A stretch of 64,000 nt of DNA from Staphylococcus felis (GTDB lineage Bacteria > Bacillota > Bacilli > Staphylococcales > Staphylococcaceae), in contig NZ_CP027770.1 in NCBI RefSeq assembly GCF_003012915.1, forward strand, positions 1,984,001 through 2,048,000, written 5' to 3'. Below, piece by piece: positions 17,497 through 29,100 of the stretch (position 1 is the stretch's first letter; every line of letters starts with the position of its first letter). The notes beneath the pieces were generated by a model. That model saw only the letters and a list, made by a program, of their open reading frames with translations, ran no database searches and was not told the DNA's origin. A program made the translations under genes and the position numbers.

Positions 17497-18837
17497 TCAT
17501 CCTTTCCCTTTTCGGTTAAGTCTATTTTTTCTACGACTGTGTTGTCTTTTTTCTTGTCTTTTTAAATTCTCAAGCTCTTGTTTATATTTCTTTTTATATC
17601 CTGGTTTTACTTTTTTCTGTGTATTTTTTTTAACTTTATGTTTTACTTTTTGAGTAATATGGTCATCTTGCTTTTGACGTAAGCGTCTCGTATTGTGAGC
17701 TTTGATGGGTTTTAACTCATCGTCTTTAATATCTACAGTGCTAAAGATATATCCTTTTTGTTCTATTTGATGAATTAAACTTTCTTCATCTGGTGTATAT
17801 AACGTGATAGCAATCCCCTTGTAATTACCTCGTCCTGTTCGTCCAACACGATGCGTAAAGAAGTTAATATCTTTAGGTACATCAAAATTAATAACATGGC
17901 TTACCCCTTCAATGTCGATACCACGTGAAGCAAGATCACTTGCTATGACATATTGGTATTCTAAGTTTCGGATACGTTTCATTTGTTGCTTTCTTTCTCG
18001 TGGTGATAATCCACCGTGTATCATTCCGAACTGAATCCCGTGTTGTAAAAGCTGCTCTGAAAGTTCATTTGCACTGTCACGACTATTGCAGAAAATAATA
18101 CCTAAATAAGGATTAAGTATGTTCAAGAGTTTAACTGTTTTATCAATTTTATCCGCGCCTTTTGTTGGGATGAGATAAAATTCAATACTACTTTTATTCA
18201 TTGAAGTATGATCAATTTTAATAAATTCAGGTTGTTCTAAATATTTATTTAAAAACGGATAGAGTGATTTAGGTATAGTTGCACTAAATACTGCCATATT
18301 TGCGTTTTTGTCTAATTTAGATGCAATTTGATCAACTTCTTCAATTAGGCCTAAGTCAATCATTAAATCAGCTTCGTCAATGACTAAATAATGTGCTAAA
18401 TGAACATGTAGTGCACCTTTCTTGGCTAAGTCATTGATTCGCGTTGGTGTCCCAATAATCAATTGAGGTTGATGAGTTGTTTTTTGTAAATCTTTATCAA
18501 AATCATTGCCGCCTATGAATAGACTTACTTTGATGTTTGATTTAAACTCACTTAATTGTAAAGCCGCATGAAATAGTTGCGTTGCTAATTCTCTTGTTGG
18601 TGCTACTATAATCGCTTGAGGTTCTTCTATATTAGCATCAAGTTGTTGGAAAAGTGGCAACAAAAATGCATGAGATTTTCCAGTACCTGTTTGTGATTGA
18701 CCAATGATATTCATTCGTTTCATAATTTTTGGAATGACACGTTGTTGAATATCTGTTGGTTTGTTAAATTTTAATGAAGAAATTGCTTTAATTATTTCGT
18801 CATCAAAGCGAAATTGTTCAAATGGATGGTTTGCCAT
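17497..18837 (-). CDS. cshB: DEAD-box RNA helicase CshB
   Basis: This is an ATP-dependent RNA helicase acting in RNA turnover and cold adaptation. The 446-residue protein has the Q motif near the N-terminus (FEQFRF...KPTDIQ), motif I SQTGTGKS near residue 48, motif II DEAD near 153, motif III SAT near 185 and motif [11 protein letters not shown] near 330. The last 70 residues are strongly basic, rich in lysine and arginine, as in the CshB subgroup. The TGA stop overlaps the first possible nfo ATG. The gene order nfo-cshB matches B. subtilis yqfS-yqfR. Confidence 0.93.
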   Translation of the reverse strand: MANHPFEQFRFDDEIIKAISSLKFNKPTDIQQRVIPKIMKRMNIIGQSQTGTGKSHAFLLPLFQQLDANIEEPQAIIVAPTRELATQLFHAALQLSEFKSNIKVSLFIGGNDFDKDLQKTTHQPQLIIGTPTRINDLAKKGALHVHLAHYLVIDEADLMIDLGLIEEVDQIASKLDKNANMAVFSATIPKSLYPFLNKYLEQPEFIKIDHTSMNKSSIEFYLIPTKGADKIDKTVKLLNILNPYLGIIFCNSRDSANELSEQLLQHGIQFGMIHGGLSPRERKQQMKRIRNLEYQYVIASDLASRGIDIEGVSHVINFDVPKDINFFTHRVGRTGRGNYKGIAITLYTPDEESLIHQIEQKGYIFSTVDIKDDELKPIKAHNTRRLRQKQDDHITQKVKHKVKKNTQKKVKPGYKKKYKQELENLKRQEKRQHSRRKNRLNRKGKG

Positions 18838-19068
18838 AATTTGGCCTCCTTAAAGGTTCATCTCTATATTATAAATGAATTTAGGTTATAAGAAAATAAC
18901 TAAAATGTATAGTTTAAGAGTCATTCATCATCATTGATAAGAACTGAATAGTTGTAGCGTACGAAAATAATATTCTTACTAGTCAAGCCTAGTTTAGTAT
19001 GAATTGCAATTGGAATCAAAATAATACCTCTTAAGAATTGTATATTGATTTAAAACACGCTTTGTAAT

Positions 19069-19077
19069 TGATATAAT
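19069..19077 (+). promoter_or_regulatory. Extended -10 promoter of ispH
   Basis: The sequence TGATATAAT gives a perfect -10 TATAAT with the upstream TG of an extended -10 element. No convincing -35 box is found at the usual distance (TTGATT at 19045–19050 is 21 bp away). It lies 28 bp upstream of the ispH ATG, leaving a very short leader that carries AAGGAGG. Confidence 0.6.
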
Positions 19078-19105
19078 ATACCATTGAAGGAGGTTCGTGA
19101 ATATT

Positions 19106-20074
19106 ATGGAAATAATTAAAATTACACCTAGGGGTTACTGTTATGGCGTTGTAGATGCAATGGTTATCGCTCGGAACGCTTCATTAGATCCTAATTTACC
19201 AAGACCTATATATATATTAGGTATGATTGTGCATAACAAACACGTCACAGATGCTTTTGAGACAGATGGTATTATCACTTTAGACGGGCCTAATCGTCTT
19301 GAAATATTAGAGAAGATAGATAAAGGGACTGTTATTTTTACAGCACATGGTGTCTCACCAGAAGTCAAAAGACGTGCTAGAGAAAAAGGTTTAACTTGTA
19401 TTGATGCAACATGCCCTGATGTTGAAAATACTCACGAACTAATCAGAGAAAAGAAATCTGAAGGATACCATATCATTTATATAGGTAAAAAAGGGCATCC
19501 TGAGCCAGAAGGTGCTGTAGGTGTTGCACCCGATGTTGTTCACCTAGTTGAAACTAAAGATGACGTTGAATCATTACCAGAAACATTAAGTCAACATCCA
19601 CTTATTGTAACGAATCAAACAACGATGTCCCAATGGGATGTTATGCACTTGATGGATGATTTAAAAGATAAATATCCGCATATCGAACAGCATAAAGAAA
19701 TTTGTCAAGCGACTCAAGTTCGTCAAGAGGCAGTAGCCGATCAAGCTGGTGCCGCAGATTTACTCATTGTAGTAGGAGATCCTAAAAGTAATAATTCTAA
19801 TAGATTAGCACAAGTATCAAAAGATATTGCGCATACACGTTCATATCGTATTGCTGATATCTCGCAATTAGATTTAACGTGGCTAGATGGTGTAGAAACA
19901 GTAGCTGTTACTGCTGGTGCATCAACTCCAACACCAATTGTCAAAGAAGTTATCAATTTCTTTAAAAATTACGACCCAATGAATCCTGAGACACATGTAA
20001 CACAATCTAGTGTTCCTGTTGACAAGATATTGCCTAAAATAAAAAAAGCAAAACCTGTTAAAATCATGGAATAA
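19106..20074 (+). CDS. ispH: 4-hydroxy-3-methylbut-2-enyl diphosphate reductase IspH
   Basis: IspH reduces HMBPP to IPP and DMAPP, the last step of the MEP pathway, using a 4Fe-4S cluster. The three cluster cysteines are visible in [10 protein letters not shown] (residue 12), DATCPDVE (about 100) and [13 protein letters not shown] (about 195). The catalytic glutamate/histidine segments [11 protein letters not shown] and [11 protein letters not shown] are also present. The ATG at 19106 gives 322 residues; a GTG at 19097 is in frame but only about 4 bp from AAGGAGG. Like ispG it runs on the plus strand against its neighbours. Bacillus has ispH at the same place, between cshB and the nif3-like gene. 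Confidence 0.96.
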   Translation: MEIIKITPRGYCYGVVDAMVIARNASLDPNLPRPIYILGMIVHNKHVTDAFETDGIITLDGPNRLEILEKIDKGTVIFTAHGVSPEVKRRAREKGLTCIDATCPDVENTHELIREKKSEGYHIIYIGKKGHPEPEGAVGVAPDVVHLVETKDDVESLPETLSQHPLIVTNQTTMSQWDVMHLMDDLKDKYPHIEQHKEICQATQVRQEAVADQAGAADLLIVVGDPKSNNSNRLAQVSKDIAHTRSYRIADISQLDLTWLDGVETVAVTAGASTPTPIVKEVINFFKNYDPMNPETHVTQSSVPVDKILPKIKKAKPVKIME

Positions 20075-20104
20075 TTAACTGAAATTAAAGTCATTAAACC
20101 CCAA

Positions 20105-20181
20105 AAGCAGGATTTCTAGTAGAACCTAACACGTTTCAAAAGACGAGTTTGAATATTTTCGGTTCGACTTGAATCCTGCTT
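20105..20181. terminator. Stem-loop between convergent ispH and nif3-like gene
   Basis: The perfect arms AAGCAGGATT (20105–20114) and AATCCTGCTT (20172–20181) enclose a 57-base inner region that can form further pairs (AGAACC with GGTTCG-like). It lies in the 136-bp gap between the two converging genes and probably ends both transcripts. No long T-run is present, so the terminator role is inferred. Its inner layout (AGGATTT...TAGAAC...GTTC.GACT..AATCCT) resembles the core of the pstS–pstC stem-loop. Confidence 0.6.
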
Positions 20182-20210
20182 AAATGTGAGTATAATTTAT
20201 TTCAAAATCG

Positions 20211-21302
20211 CTACATGTATTTAAATGGATCTGTATTAATTTGTGAGGCTCTGATATTATCATAATCTGTCCACTCACTTATTAAGCTAACCAAGCCATC
20301 TTTTGCAACATATTCACTGTAATGGTTGATATCAAGTAAATTCATTCCATTTGTTTTTGCATCTAACGCTTCATGATGTTTGATATCCCCTGTAATAAAC
20401 AAGTCGGCTCCTTGTTTTTGCGCTGAATATTCAAATCCTATCCCTGCTCCACCAATAATTGCTATTTTCTTCACCCGGGAATGTATGTCTCCTGTAAATT
20501 TGACACTAGGTATATTTAAAGCAGATTTAACATGCTTAACAAATGTCTCGATAGAGCGCGACTCTGATAATTCCCCTATCATTCCTAAACCAGTATCTGA
20601 CAAACGATCCATCGGTATCATATCAAAAACAGGCACTTCATATGGATGATATTGATGAATGATTTTAATAACTTTATCAAATTGAGACTTTCCTATCATA
20701 AACTCAATTTTAGCTTCTTGTACATTTTCAATTACATTTAGTTGGCCTAATGTTGGATTTGCATTATCAACTGGTTTAAATTGCCCCGTCCCATCAGAAT
20801 TAAAAAAGCAATATTCATAATTAGATTCTTTCGCAAACCCATTTTGGTCGAGTGCGTCTTTAAAAGTATCTGCGTTTTCTTTAGGAATAAAGACTTGCAC
20901 TTTATAAAATTGCTCTTTTTGAGGATTTAATACCTTTAAATTTTCAAGTCCTATTTGGTGTGCTAACATTGCATTGACACCATTTGGGTGTACGTCGAGG
21001 TTTGTATGTAATGCAATTAAGTTAATGTTGTTTTGAATTAATTTATATATGATTGAGCCATATGCGTCGTCGTTAATAATGGATTTAACCCCTTTAAAGA
21101 TTAATGGATGATGTGCAACAATTGTATTATATTTGAGATCGATAGCCTCTTCTACCACATCATAAGTACAATCCAAAGCAGTTAAAATACCATTCACTTC
21201 ATTTGATGAATCACCAATTAATAGTCCAACATTATCCCATGATTCCGCACTATTAAAAGGAACTTTTTTATCCAGTATTTCAAGTAGTTCTCGGATTTTC
21301 AT
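20211..21302 (-). CDS. Nif3-like dinuclear metal-centre protein (YqfO family)
   Basis: This conserved protein of the NIF3/DUF34 family is 363 residues from the ATG at 21302. The two metal-binding NIF3 halves carry HHPLIFKG near residue 65, ALHTNLD near 100 and, at the C-terminus, GDIKHHEALDA and DINHYSEY. A PII-like domain is inserted in the middle (about residues 130–230), as in staphylococcal and bacillary homologues. The function is not settled; a GTP-cyclohydrolase-like or metal-related role has been proposed. It is coupled to trmK, starting 1 bp after its stop codon region, as in B. subtilis yqfN-yqfO. An upstream in-frame start at 21350 lies within trmK and is less likely. Confidence 0.88.
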   Translation of the reverse strand: MKIRELLEILDKKVPFNSAESWDNVGLLIGDSSNEVNGILTALDCTYDVVEEAIDLKYNTIVAHHPLIFKGVKSIINDDAYGSIIYKLIQNNINLIALHTNLDVHPNGVNAMLAHQIGLENLKVLNPQKEQFYKVQVFIPKENADTFKDALDQNGFAKESNYEYCFFNSDGTGQFKPVDNANPTLGQLNVIENVQEAKIEFMIGKSQFDKVIKIIHQYHPYEVPVFDMIPMDRLSDTGLGMIGELSESRSIETFVKHVKSALNIPSVKFTGDIHSRVKKIAIIGGAGIGFEYSAQKQGADLFITGDIKHHEALDAKTNGMNLLDINHYSEYVAKDGLVSLISEWTDYDNIRASQINTDPFKYM

Positions 21303-21303
21303 T

Positions 21304-21978
21304 TTATGATAACACCTCTTTGATTTCTTCTTGCTTATATTGTATTTCACTATATCGATTGTGATGCAGCTTTGGATCTAAATTTTGTAATATATTATCT
21401 AGCGCTTCATATTCACGTTCCCATTTTTCGTAAAACAAGCTATTTTTATTTTTAAGTAAAAATGGACCAAAACGAAATGCTTTATTGGAAAGTTTCATTT
21501 GACCTGGTTCTGCTATTATAATTTCATATATATGATGTCGATCCTTAATTAATACTTCTTCAATAATTTGATAATTATGTTCTTGAAGAAAACGTCTTAT
21601 CGGTTCAGATTGAATGTTTGATTGTAAAACAAAACGTGGCTTTTGTATCAAATAGGAAAATCCTTCATTTAATATCTTAGTAATCAATGGCCCTCCCATG
21701 CCGCAAATTGTTACAGTATCAATCAAATCGTGTTTATTTAAGATTGTAAGTCCGTTACCTAGTCTAACATCTATGTCATTTTGATAACCATATAGTTCAA
21801 CATTTTTGACTGCAGCATCATAAGGGCCTTTTATAATTTCTCCAGCAATCGCTTTTTGTATTTTACCATTTTGAAGACAATACATTGGTAAATATGCGTG
21901 ATCAGAGCCAATATCTGCTAAAATATCTCCTTTGACAAATTCACTTACTTTTTTAAGACGTTTATTGATGGGCATCAT
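21304..21978 (-). CDS. trmK: tRNA (adenine22-N1)-methyltransferase TrmK
   Basis: TrmK methylates A22 of bacterial tRNAs using SAM. The 224-residue protein has a class I methyltransferase fold with the SAM-binding motif ADIGSDHAYLPMYCLQNG near residue 20 and the catalytic-pocket motif TICGMGGPLITKIL near 88. A helical C-terminal domain follows from about 165. GGAG precedes two adjacent ATGs. It is the first gene of a two-gene unit with the nif3-like gene. B. subtilis has cccA between sigA and trmK; that gene is missing here. Confidence 0.9.
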   Translation of the reverse strand: MMPINKRLKKVSEFVKGDILADIGSDHAYLPMYCLQNGKIQKAIAGEIIKGPYDAAVKNVELYGYQNDIDVRLGNGLTILNKHDLIDTVTICGMGGPLITKILNEGFSYLIQKPRFVLQSNIQSEPIRRFLQEHNYQIIEEVLIKDRHHIYEIIIAEPGQMKLSNKAFRFGPFLLKNKNSLFYEKWEREYEALDNILQNLDPKLHHNRYSEIQYKQEEIKEVLS

Positions 21979-22004
21979 AATATTTTTCTCCTTAAACTTA
22001 ACTA

Positions 22005-22055
22005 TAAAAAAGTGGAACAGAAATCCAATATGACAAATGAATTTTCATGTCCCAC
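22005..22055 (-). terminator. Terminator behind sigA
   Basis: On the minus strand GTGGGACA (22055–22048) pairs with TGTTCCAC (22019–22012) with one G-T pair, and a nested ATGAAAATTCAT palindrome forms an inner hairpin. The outer stem is followed by a T-run (A-run 22005–22011 on plus). It ends the dnaG-sigA transcript. Confidence 0.8.
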
Positions 22056-22157
22056 AATAATAAACTCAAAATAAAAGAATATGAGTCGTTTTTAACGATA
22101 ACTATATTAAAATTCAATTGTCAAAATGGTAAAAATTGAGCTAATTTCACAACATAC

Positions 22158-25069
<2,912 letters not shown>

Positions 25070-25138
25070 CGCTATCACCATAATTGTGAATTTGTATAAT
25101 TTTTTTAAACAGTTTAATTATTATACAGTTAATAGGTG

Positions 25139-25957
25139 CTAAAAAGAATGATTATGCTCAATAATTTGAATAATATTATTTGCCGTTTCTTCAATAGCTT
25201 TATCAGTAACATCTAAAACTGGACAACCAATTCGTTCAACAATTTGGTTGAAGTATTGTAACTCTTCTTCAATACGTTTGTCATCCGCATAACGTGCTGA
25301 GTGTGATAAACCTAATTGTTCTAATCTAACTTTTCGAATTGCATTTAACTTTTTTGAACTAATTTTAAGTGCGATACATTTTTTCGGGTCAATTTCGAAT
25401 AGTTTCTCTGGTGGTGTCACCTCAGGAACAATTGGCACATTCATAACTTTATAACGCTTGTGCGCTAAATACTGTGAAATTGGCGTTTTCGAAGTTCGAG
25501 ATACGCCAATTAATACTATATCTGCTTTAGGCAATCCTTTTGGATCTTTACCATCGTCATATTTTACTGCGAATTCCATCGCTTCAATTTTTTTGAAATA
25601 ATCTTCGTCTAACTTATGTACGATACCAGGTTCATTGAATGGCTCTAATTCTAAACTTTCTTTTAATAAATTAAGCATAGGTCCCATAATATCTACAGAT
25701 TTTAATTGATAGCGATGAATACGTTCTTCCATATACTTTCTAATATGTGGACGAACTAAAGTATAGACAATGATACTTTTATTTTCGCGTGCGACAGCAA
25801 TAACTTCATCAATATTTTGTTCGCTTTCAATATATGGATAGCGTAATATATTTGAAGTATCTTCTGAAACATTGAATTGAGAGATACAAGCTTTAGCAAC
25901 TAATTCAGCAGTTTCACCAACTGAATCTGAGGCGATAATGATTTTAATATTTGACAT
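25139..25957 (-). CDS. ppsR: Pyruvate, phosphate dikinase/PEP synthase regulatory protein (DUF299)
   Basis: This is a bifunctional serine/threonine kinase and pyrophosphorylase of the DUF299 family. It switches PPDK or PEP synthase off by ADP-dependent phosphorylation and on by phosphate-dependent dephosphorylation. The 272-residue protein carries the P-loop-like motif [12 protein letters not shown] near residue 150 and the N-terminal [14 protein letters not shown]. It lies 11 bp downstream of ccpN, the same pair as B. subtilis ccpN-yqfL, where YqfL influences CcpN activity. No PPDK gene is in the window. Confidence 0.9.
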   Translation of the reverse strand: MSNIKIIIASDSVGETAELVAKACISQFNVSEDTSNILRYPYIESEQNIDEVIAVARENKSIIVYTLVRPHIRKYMEERIHRYQLKSVDIMGPMLNLLKESLELEPFNEPGIVHKLDEDYFKKIEAMEFAVKYDDGKDPKGLPKADIVLIGVSRTSKTPISQYLAHKRYKVMNVPIVPEVTPPEKLFEIDPKKCIALKISSKKLNAIRKVRLEQLGLSHSARYADDKRIEEELQYFNQIVERIGCPVLDVTDKAIEETANNIIQIIEHNHSF

Positions 25958-25968
25958 GTGTTAACCTC

Positions 25969-26598
25969 CTACTCATCAAATAAGGATACAAAAAGTTTTG
26001 TAATTGTTGTTTTGGAAATACGTCCCGTCACTTCATATTTGCCATTTGATTTTTCTTTAACGATAGGTATAGAGTCGATTTCTTTAGTAATCATTTGTTT
26101 TGCAGCATATAAAACCAAGTCATTTTGTTCTAGCAGCACTATATTTGGCATACGTGTCATAATAACATTTATGGGCAATTTATGGATATCTTGTCCTGCC
26201 ATTGAAGCCCGTAATAAATCTTTTCTTGAACATACTCCAACTAAATCATTATCATCATTCACAATGAATAACGTCCCTACATCTTCAATGAATATTGAAC
26301 AAATAGCTTCATAAACTGTGACATTATCCTTTAAAATGATTGGGTGTGATTGATAGTCTTTTACAACATATTGTTTCAATTTTTCAGTGAGAAGTTGTGC
26401 GGTTGATTTACCTGAATAAAAATAACCCACACGTGGTCTAGCTTCTAAATAACCTGCCATTGTTAAAATTGCTAGATCTGGGCGTAATGTTGCACGTGTT
26501 AAATTAAGATGTTGTGCAATCTTTTCACCTGTGATAGGCCCTTGACTTTTGACAATTTCTACTATACGTTCTTGTCTTTGATTGAGTTCTATCTTGAT
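25969..26598 (-). CDS. ccpN: CcpN-like HTH/CBS transcriptional repressor with non-canonical start
   Basis: CcpN represses gluconeogenic genes (pckA, gapB) in B. subtilis. The clear C-terminal part has two CBS domains (about residues 70–200), and an ATG at 26460 opens at MAGYLEARPRVGYFYSG. Reading further upstream in the same frame gives an intact HTH (RQERIVEIVKSQGPITGEK then HLNLTRATLRPDLAILT). The domain is therefore complete, but no ATG, GTG or TTG lies between the upstream in-frame TAG (26631–26629) and the HTH. The nearest near-cognate codons are ATC at 26598 and ATA at 26592. The start given is a placeholder that yields 209 residues, close to the family's length of about 210. A GAGGAGG at 26655–26649 is too far upstream. 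Confidence 0.75.
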   Translation of the reverse strand: MKIELNQRQERIVEIVKSQGPITGEKIAQHLNLTRATLRPDLAILTMAGYLEARPRVGYFYSGKSTAQLLTEKLKQYVVKDYQSHPIILKDNVTVYEAICSIFIEDVGTLFIVNDDNDLVGVCSRKDLLRASMAGQDIHKLPINVIMTRMPNIVLLEQNDLVLYAAKQMITKEIDSIPIVKEKSNGKYEVTGRISKTTITKLFVSLFDE

Positions 26599-26784
26599 CT
26601 CTGCATATTTAAAACCACATCGGTTATGCTAATTAAATAGCAGAACTGCCTCCTCTTCTAAATATTAGCATTATATTTAATACAAATTTGAACCTTTCTA
26701 TGCTAAATTCAATTAAAATTATTTTCTATGTGCATACCCTACTATTATAACTTGTATTAGAATGCGTTACAATTATGATTTTAC

Positions 26785-26813
26785 TTGCCTTTCATATCAT
26801 TATGTCCTAAAAT
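26785..26813 (+). promoter_or_regulatory. Probable glyS promoter
   Basis: A -35 TTGCCT (26785–26790) and a -10 TAAAAT (26808–26813) are separated by exactly 17 bp. Transcription would start near 26820, at the base of the T-box leader. Confidence 0.6.
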
Positions 26814-26819
26814 TATTAT

Positions 26820-26975
26820 AAAGCGAGTTAAGGATAGTGAAAGCTTAACACATTAATTGGCAATTTAAAGATTATGAATATAAGTGAGTGGATACACTAA
26901 TTTGGGTGGAACCGCGGATTATAATAATTCGTCCCAAGGCAAAGTTTAATATCTTTGGCTTGGGGCTTTTTATAT
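26820..26975 (+). promoter_or_regulatory. Glycine T-box riboswitch leader
   Basis: The leader carries the conserved T-box sequence GGGTGGAACCGCGG at 26904–26917. A terminator follows: CCCAAGGCAAAG (from 26933) pairs with CTTTGGCTTGGGG (to 26965) and is followed by CTTTTT. Upstream, a GGC at 26859–26861 is a candidate glycine specifier codon. T-boxes bind uncharged tRNA and switch from terminator to antiterminator. Location before glyS makes glycine the ligand. The start of stem I near 26820 is inferred from the promoter. Confidence 0.93.
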
Positions 26976-26992
26976 TTAAGGAGTGGATAATG

Positions 26993-28384
26993 ATGGAAAA
27001 AAATATGGATACAATTGTACAATTAGCGAAACACAGAGGATTTGTATTTCCAGGTAGTGAAATTTATGGTGGACTAGCGAATACTTGGGATTATGGTCCA
27101 TTAGGTGTTGAATTGAAGAATAATATCAAAAAAGCATGGTGGAAAAAATTCATTACGCAATCACCTTACAACGTCGGACTAGATGCTGCTATTTTAATGA
27201 ATCCTAAGACTTGGGAAGCTTCTGGTCACCTGAGTAACTTCAATGATCCTATGATTGACAATAAAGATAGTAAAATTCGATATCGTGCTGATAAGCTTAT
27301 TGAGGATTATATGTCAAACGAAAAAGGTGATGAAAACTTTATTGCAGATGGTTTGAGTTTTGATGAAATGAAACGCATCATTGATGAAGAAGGTATTAAA
27401 TGCCCAGTTAGTGGGACTTCAAACTGGACTGATATTCGCCAATTTAATTTAATGTTTAAAACATTCCAAGGTGTTACAGAAAACTCTACAAATGAAATTT
27501 TCTTACGTCCAGAAACTGCACAAGGTATTTTCGTTAACTACAAAAATGTTCAACGCTCAATGCGTAAAAAATTACCATTTGGCATTGGTCAAATTGGTAA
27601 ATCCTTCCGAAATGAGATTACACCAGGTAATTTTATCTTCCGTACGCGTGAATTTGAACAAATGGAGCTTGAATTTTTCTGTAAACCAGGTACTGAAATT
27701 GAATGGCAAAGCTATTGGAAAGATTTTGCTGCAAAATGGTTAAAAGATTTAGGTATAATGGAAGAAAATATGCGCTTACGTGATCATGATGAAGATGAAT
27801 TGTCACATTATTCAAATGCAACAACTGATATCGAGTACCGATTCCCATTTGGTTGGGGAGAGCTTTGGGGAATTGCAAGTCGTACAGACTATGACTTAAA
27901 ACAACACAGTGAATATTCAGGTGAGGACTTCAAATATCATGACCCAGAAACGAATGAAAAATATTTACCATACTGTATTGAACCTTCTCTTGGTGCGGAT
28001 CGTGTCACTTTAGCATTTTTATGTGATGCATATGAAGAAGAAGGTGTAGAAGGCAGTAAAGACGCGCGTACTGTATTACGTTTCCATCCTGCAATTGCAC
28101 CTTATAAAGCTGCTGTATTACCACTTAGTAAAAAACTTTCTGAAGATGCTATGAAAGTTTATGAGCAACTAAGCAGTGAATTTACAATTGATTTCGATGA
28201 ATCTCAATCAATTGGTAAACGTTACCGTCGTCAAGATGAGATCGGAACACCGTATTGCATTACATTTGATTTTGATTCATTAGAAGATAATCAAGTTACT
28301 GTACGTGATCGCGACTCAATGGAACAAGTTCGTATGCCAATTAATGAACTTTCTACATTCTTATCAGAAAAAACACGCTTCTAA
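26993..28384 (+). CDS. glyS: Glycyl-tRNA synthetase (single-chain, class II)
   Basis: This enzyme charges tRNA-Gly. It is the homodimeric type, not the alpha/beta GlyQ/GlyS type of B. subtilis. The protein starts [21 protein letters not shown] and shows class II motif 2 ([22 protein letters not shown], positions about 205–226) and motif 3 ([15 protein letters not shown] near 333). The C-terminal anticodon-binding domain includes [15 protein letters not shown]. The ATG at 26993 gives 463 residues, the usual staphylococcal length; an ATG 3 bp earlier is equally placed behind AAGGAG. A longer frame running back into the T-box is not coding. The stop TAA at 28382–28384 lies inside a transposition target duplication. 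Confidence 0.96.
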   Translation: MEKNMDTIVQLAKHRGFVFPGSEIYGGLANTWDYGPLGVELKNNIKKAWWKKFITQSPYNVGLDAAILMNPKTWEASGHLSNFNDPMIDNKDSKIRYRADKLIEDYMSNEKGDENFIADGLSFDEMKRIIDEEGIKCPVSGTSNWTDIRQFNLMFKTFQGVTENSTNEIFLRPETAQGIFVNYKNVQRSMRKKLPFGIGQIGKSFRNEITPGNFIFRTREFEQMELEFFCKPGTEIEWQSYWKDFAAKWLKDLGIMEENMRLRDHDEDELSHYSNATTDIEYRFPFGWGELWGIASRTDYDLKQHSEYSGEDFKYHDPETNEKYLPYCIEPSLGADRVTLAFLCDAYEEEGVEGSKDARTVLRFHPAIAPYKAAVLPLSKKLSEDAMKVYEQLSSEFTIDFDESQSIGKRYRRQDEIGTPYCITFDFDSLEDNQVTVRDRDSMEQVRMPINELSTFLSEKTRF

Positions 28385-28388
28385 TAAA
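28381..28388. repeat. 8-bp target site duplication, left copy
   Basis: CTAATAAA here is repeated exactly at 29519–29526. The two copies flank the inserted element and contain the glyS stop codon TAA. Confidence 0.9.
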
Positions 28389-28571
28389 GGCTCTCAGTCA
28401 AATTGGACTGGTCGCATTAAATCAGGACCACCCGTAAAACGGGTGGTTTGCTCTTGGGCTATAAGCCCGCTTTACCGGCTAGCGTCTAAAGACGCTGGCT
28501 TTTTCATTTCATGCTCAAGCCAAAATGCCATTGTCTCTTTAGCTAGCCTCTAAAGAGGCTTTTGACTAACT

Positions 28572-29030
28572 TCAATAACCCTTAAAAGGGTCTTCATATT
28601 CTCTTACGCTCAACTTATCAATCGCTTTATCGTGTTTTTCTTGATTCTGTATATATTTTTTTATTGTAGCTTCATTTAATCCAACTGTACTTACATAATA
28701 TCCTTCTGTCCAAAAGTGACGATTTCCAAATTTGTATTTCAAATTTGCATGTCTATCAAATATCATCAAAGCGCTTTTACCTTTTAAATACCCCATAAAG
28801 CTTGAAACGCTTATTTTGGGTGGGATGCTCACTAATAGATGTACATGATCTGGCATCATATGTCCTTCTATAATCTCCACACCTTTGTATTTGCACAATA
28901 ACTTTATAATTTCAATAATTGATGGTCTGTATTGATTGTATATGATTTTTCTTCTATACTTTGGAGTAAATACAATGTGGTATTTACACATCCATTTTGT
29001 ATGTGCTAAACTCTTGGCTTTATTAGCCAT
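28572..29030 (-). CDS. tnpA: IS200/IS605-family transposase TnpA (Y1 HUH)
   Basis: This is a single-stranded-DNA transposase, 152 residues, the normal length. The HUH metal motif is HVHLL (residues 62–66), followed by the FMGYLKGKSA segment. The catalytic tyrosine is expected in the helix after the GNRHFWTEGYYVSTVG motif, most likely the Y of TIKKYIQNQ near residue 127. The frame is intact, so the element may be active. The ATG follows AGGGA, which lies in one arm of a 5' leader stem. TnpB is absent, marking the IS200 rather than IS605 type. Confidence 0.93.
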   Translation of the reverse strand: MANKAKSLAHTKWMCKYHIVFTPKYRRKIIYNQYRPSIIEIIKLLCKYKGVEIIEGHMMPDHVHLLVSIPPKISVSSFMGYLKGKSALMIFDRHANLKYKFGNRHFWTEGYYVSTVGLNEATIKKYIQNQEKHDKAIDKLSVREYEDPFKGY

Positions 29031-29100
29031 AAAAAATCCCTACTTTCGTTATTAATTTGGCTTGAACACCTTAATTATAACGCTAAGCAGGGATTTTTTT
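29031..29100 (-). promoter_or_regulatory. tnpA leader hairpin hiding the ribosome-binding site
   Basis: AAAAAATCCCT at 29031–29041 is complementary to AGGGATTTTTTT at 29089–29100. In the tnpA mRNA the 5' arm would pair with the AGGGA ribosome-binding site and keep translation low. This matches the known translational repression of IS200 transposases by their leader. Confidence 0.65.

Noticed and set aside
26888..26989. Extension of the glyS frame into the T-box leader (GTG start)
   Set aside because: The sequence is the T-box and terminator, and the family start is at 26993 behind AAGGAG.
28428..28446. Short palindromes around 28.4–28.6 and 29.1 kb as a CRISPR-like array
   Set aside because: The hairpins are unrelated in spacing and belong to the IS200 ends; there are no repeated units with spacers.
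28305..28553. Plus-strand frame spanning the glyS end and IS200
   Set aside because: It crosses the mobile-element junctions, has no ribosome-binding site, and its composition follows the hairpins.
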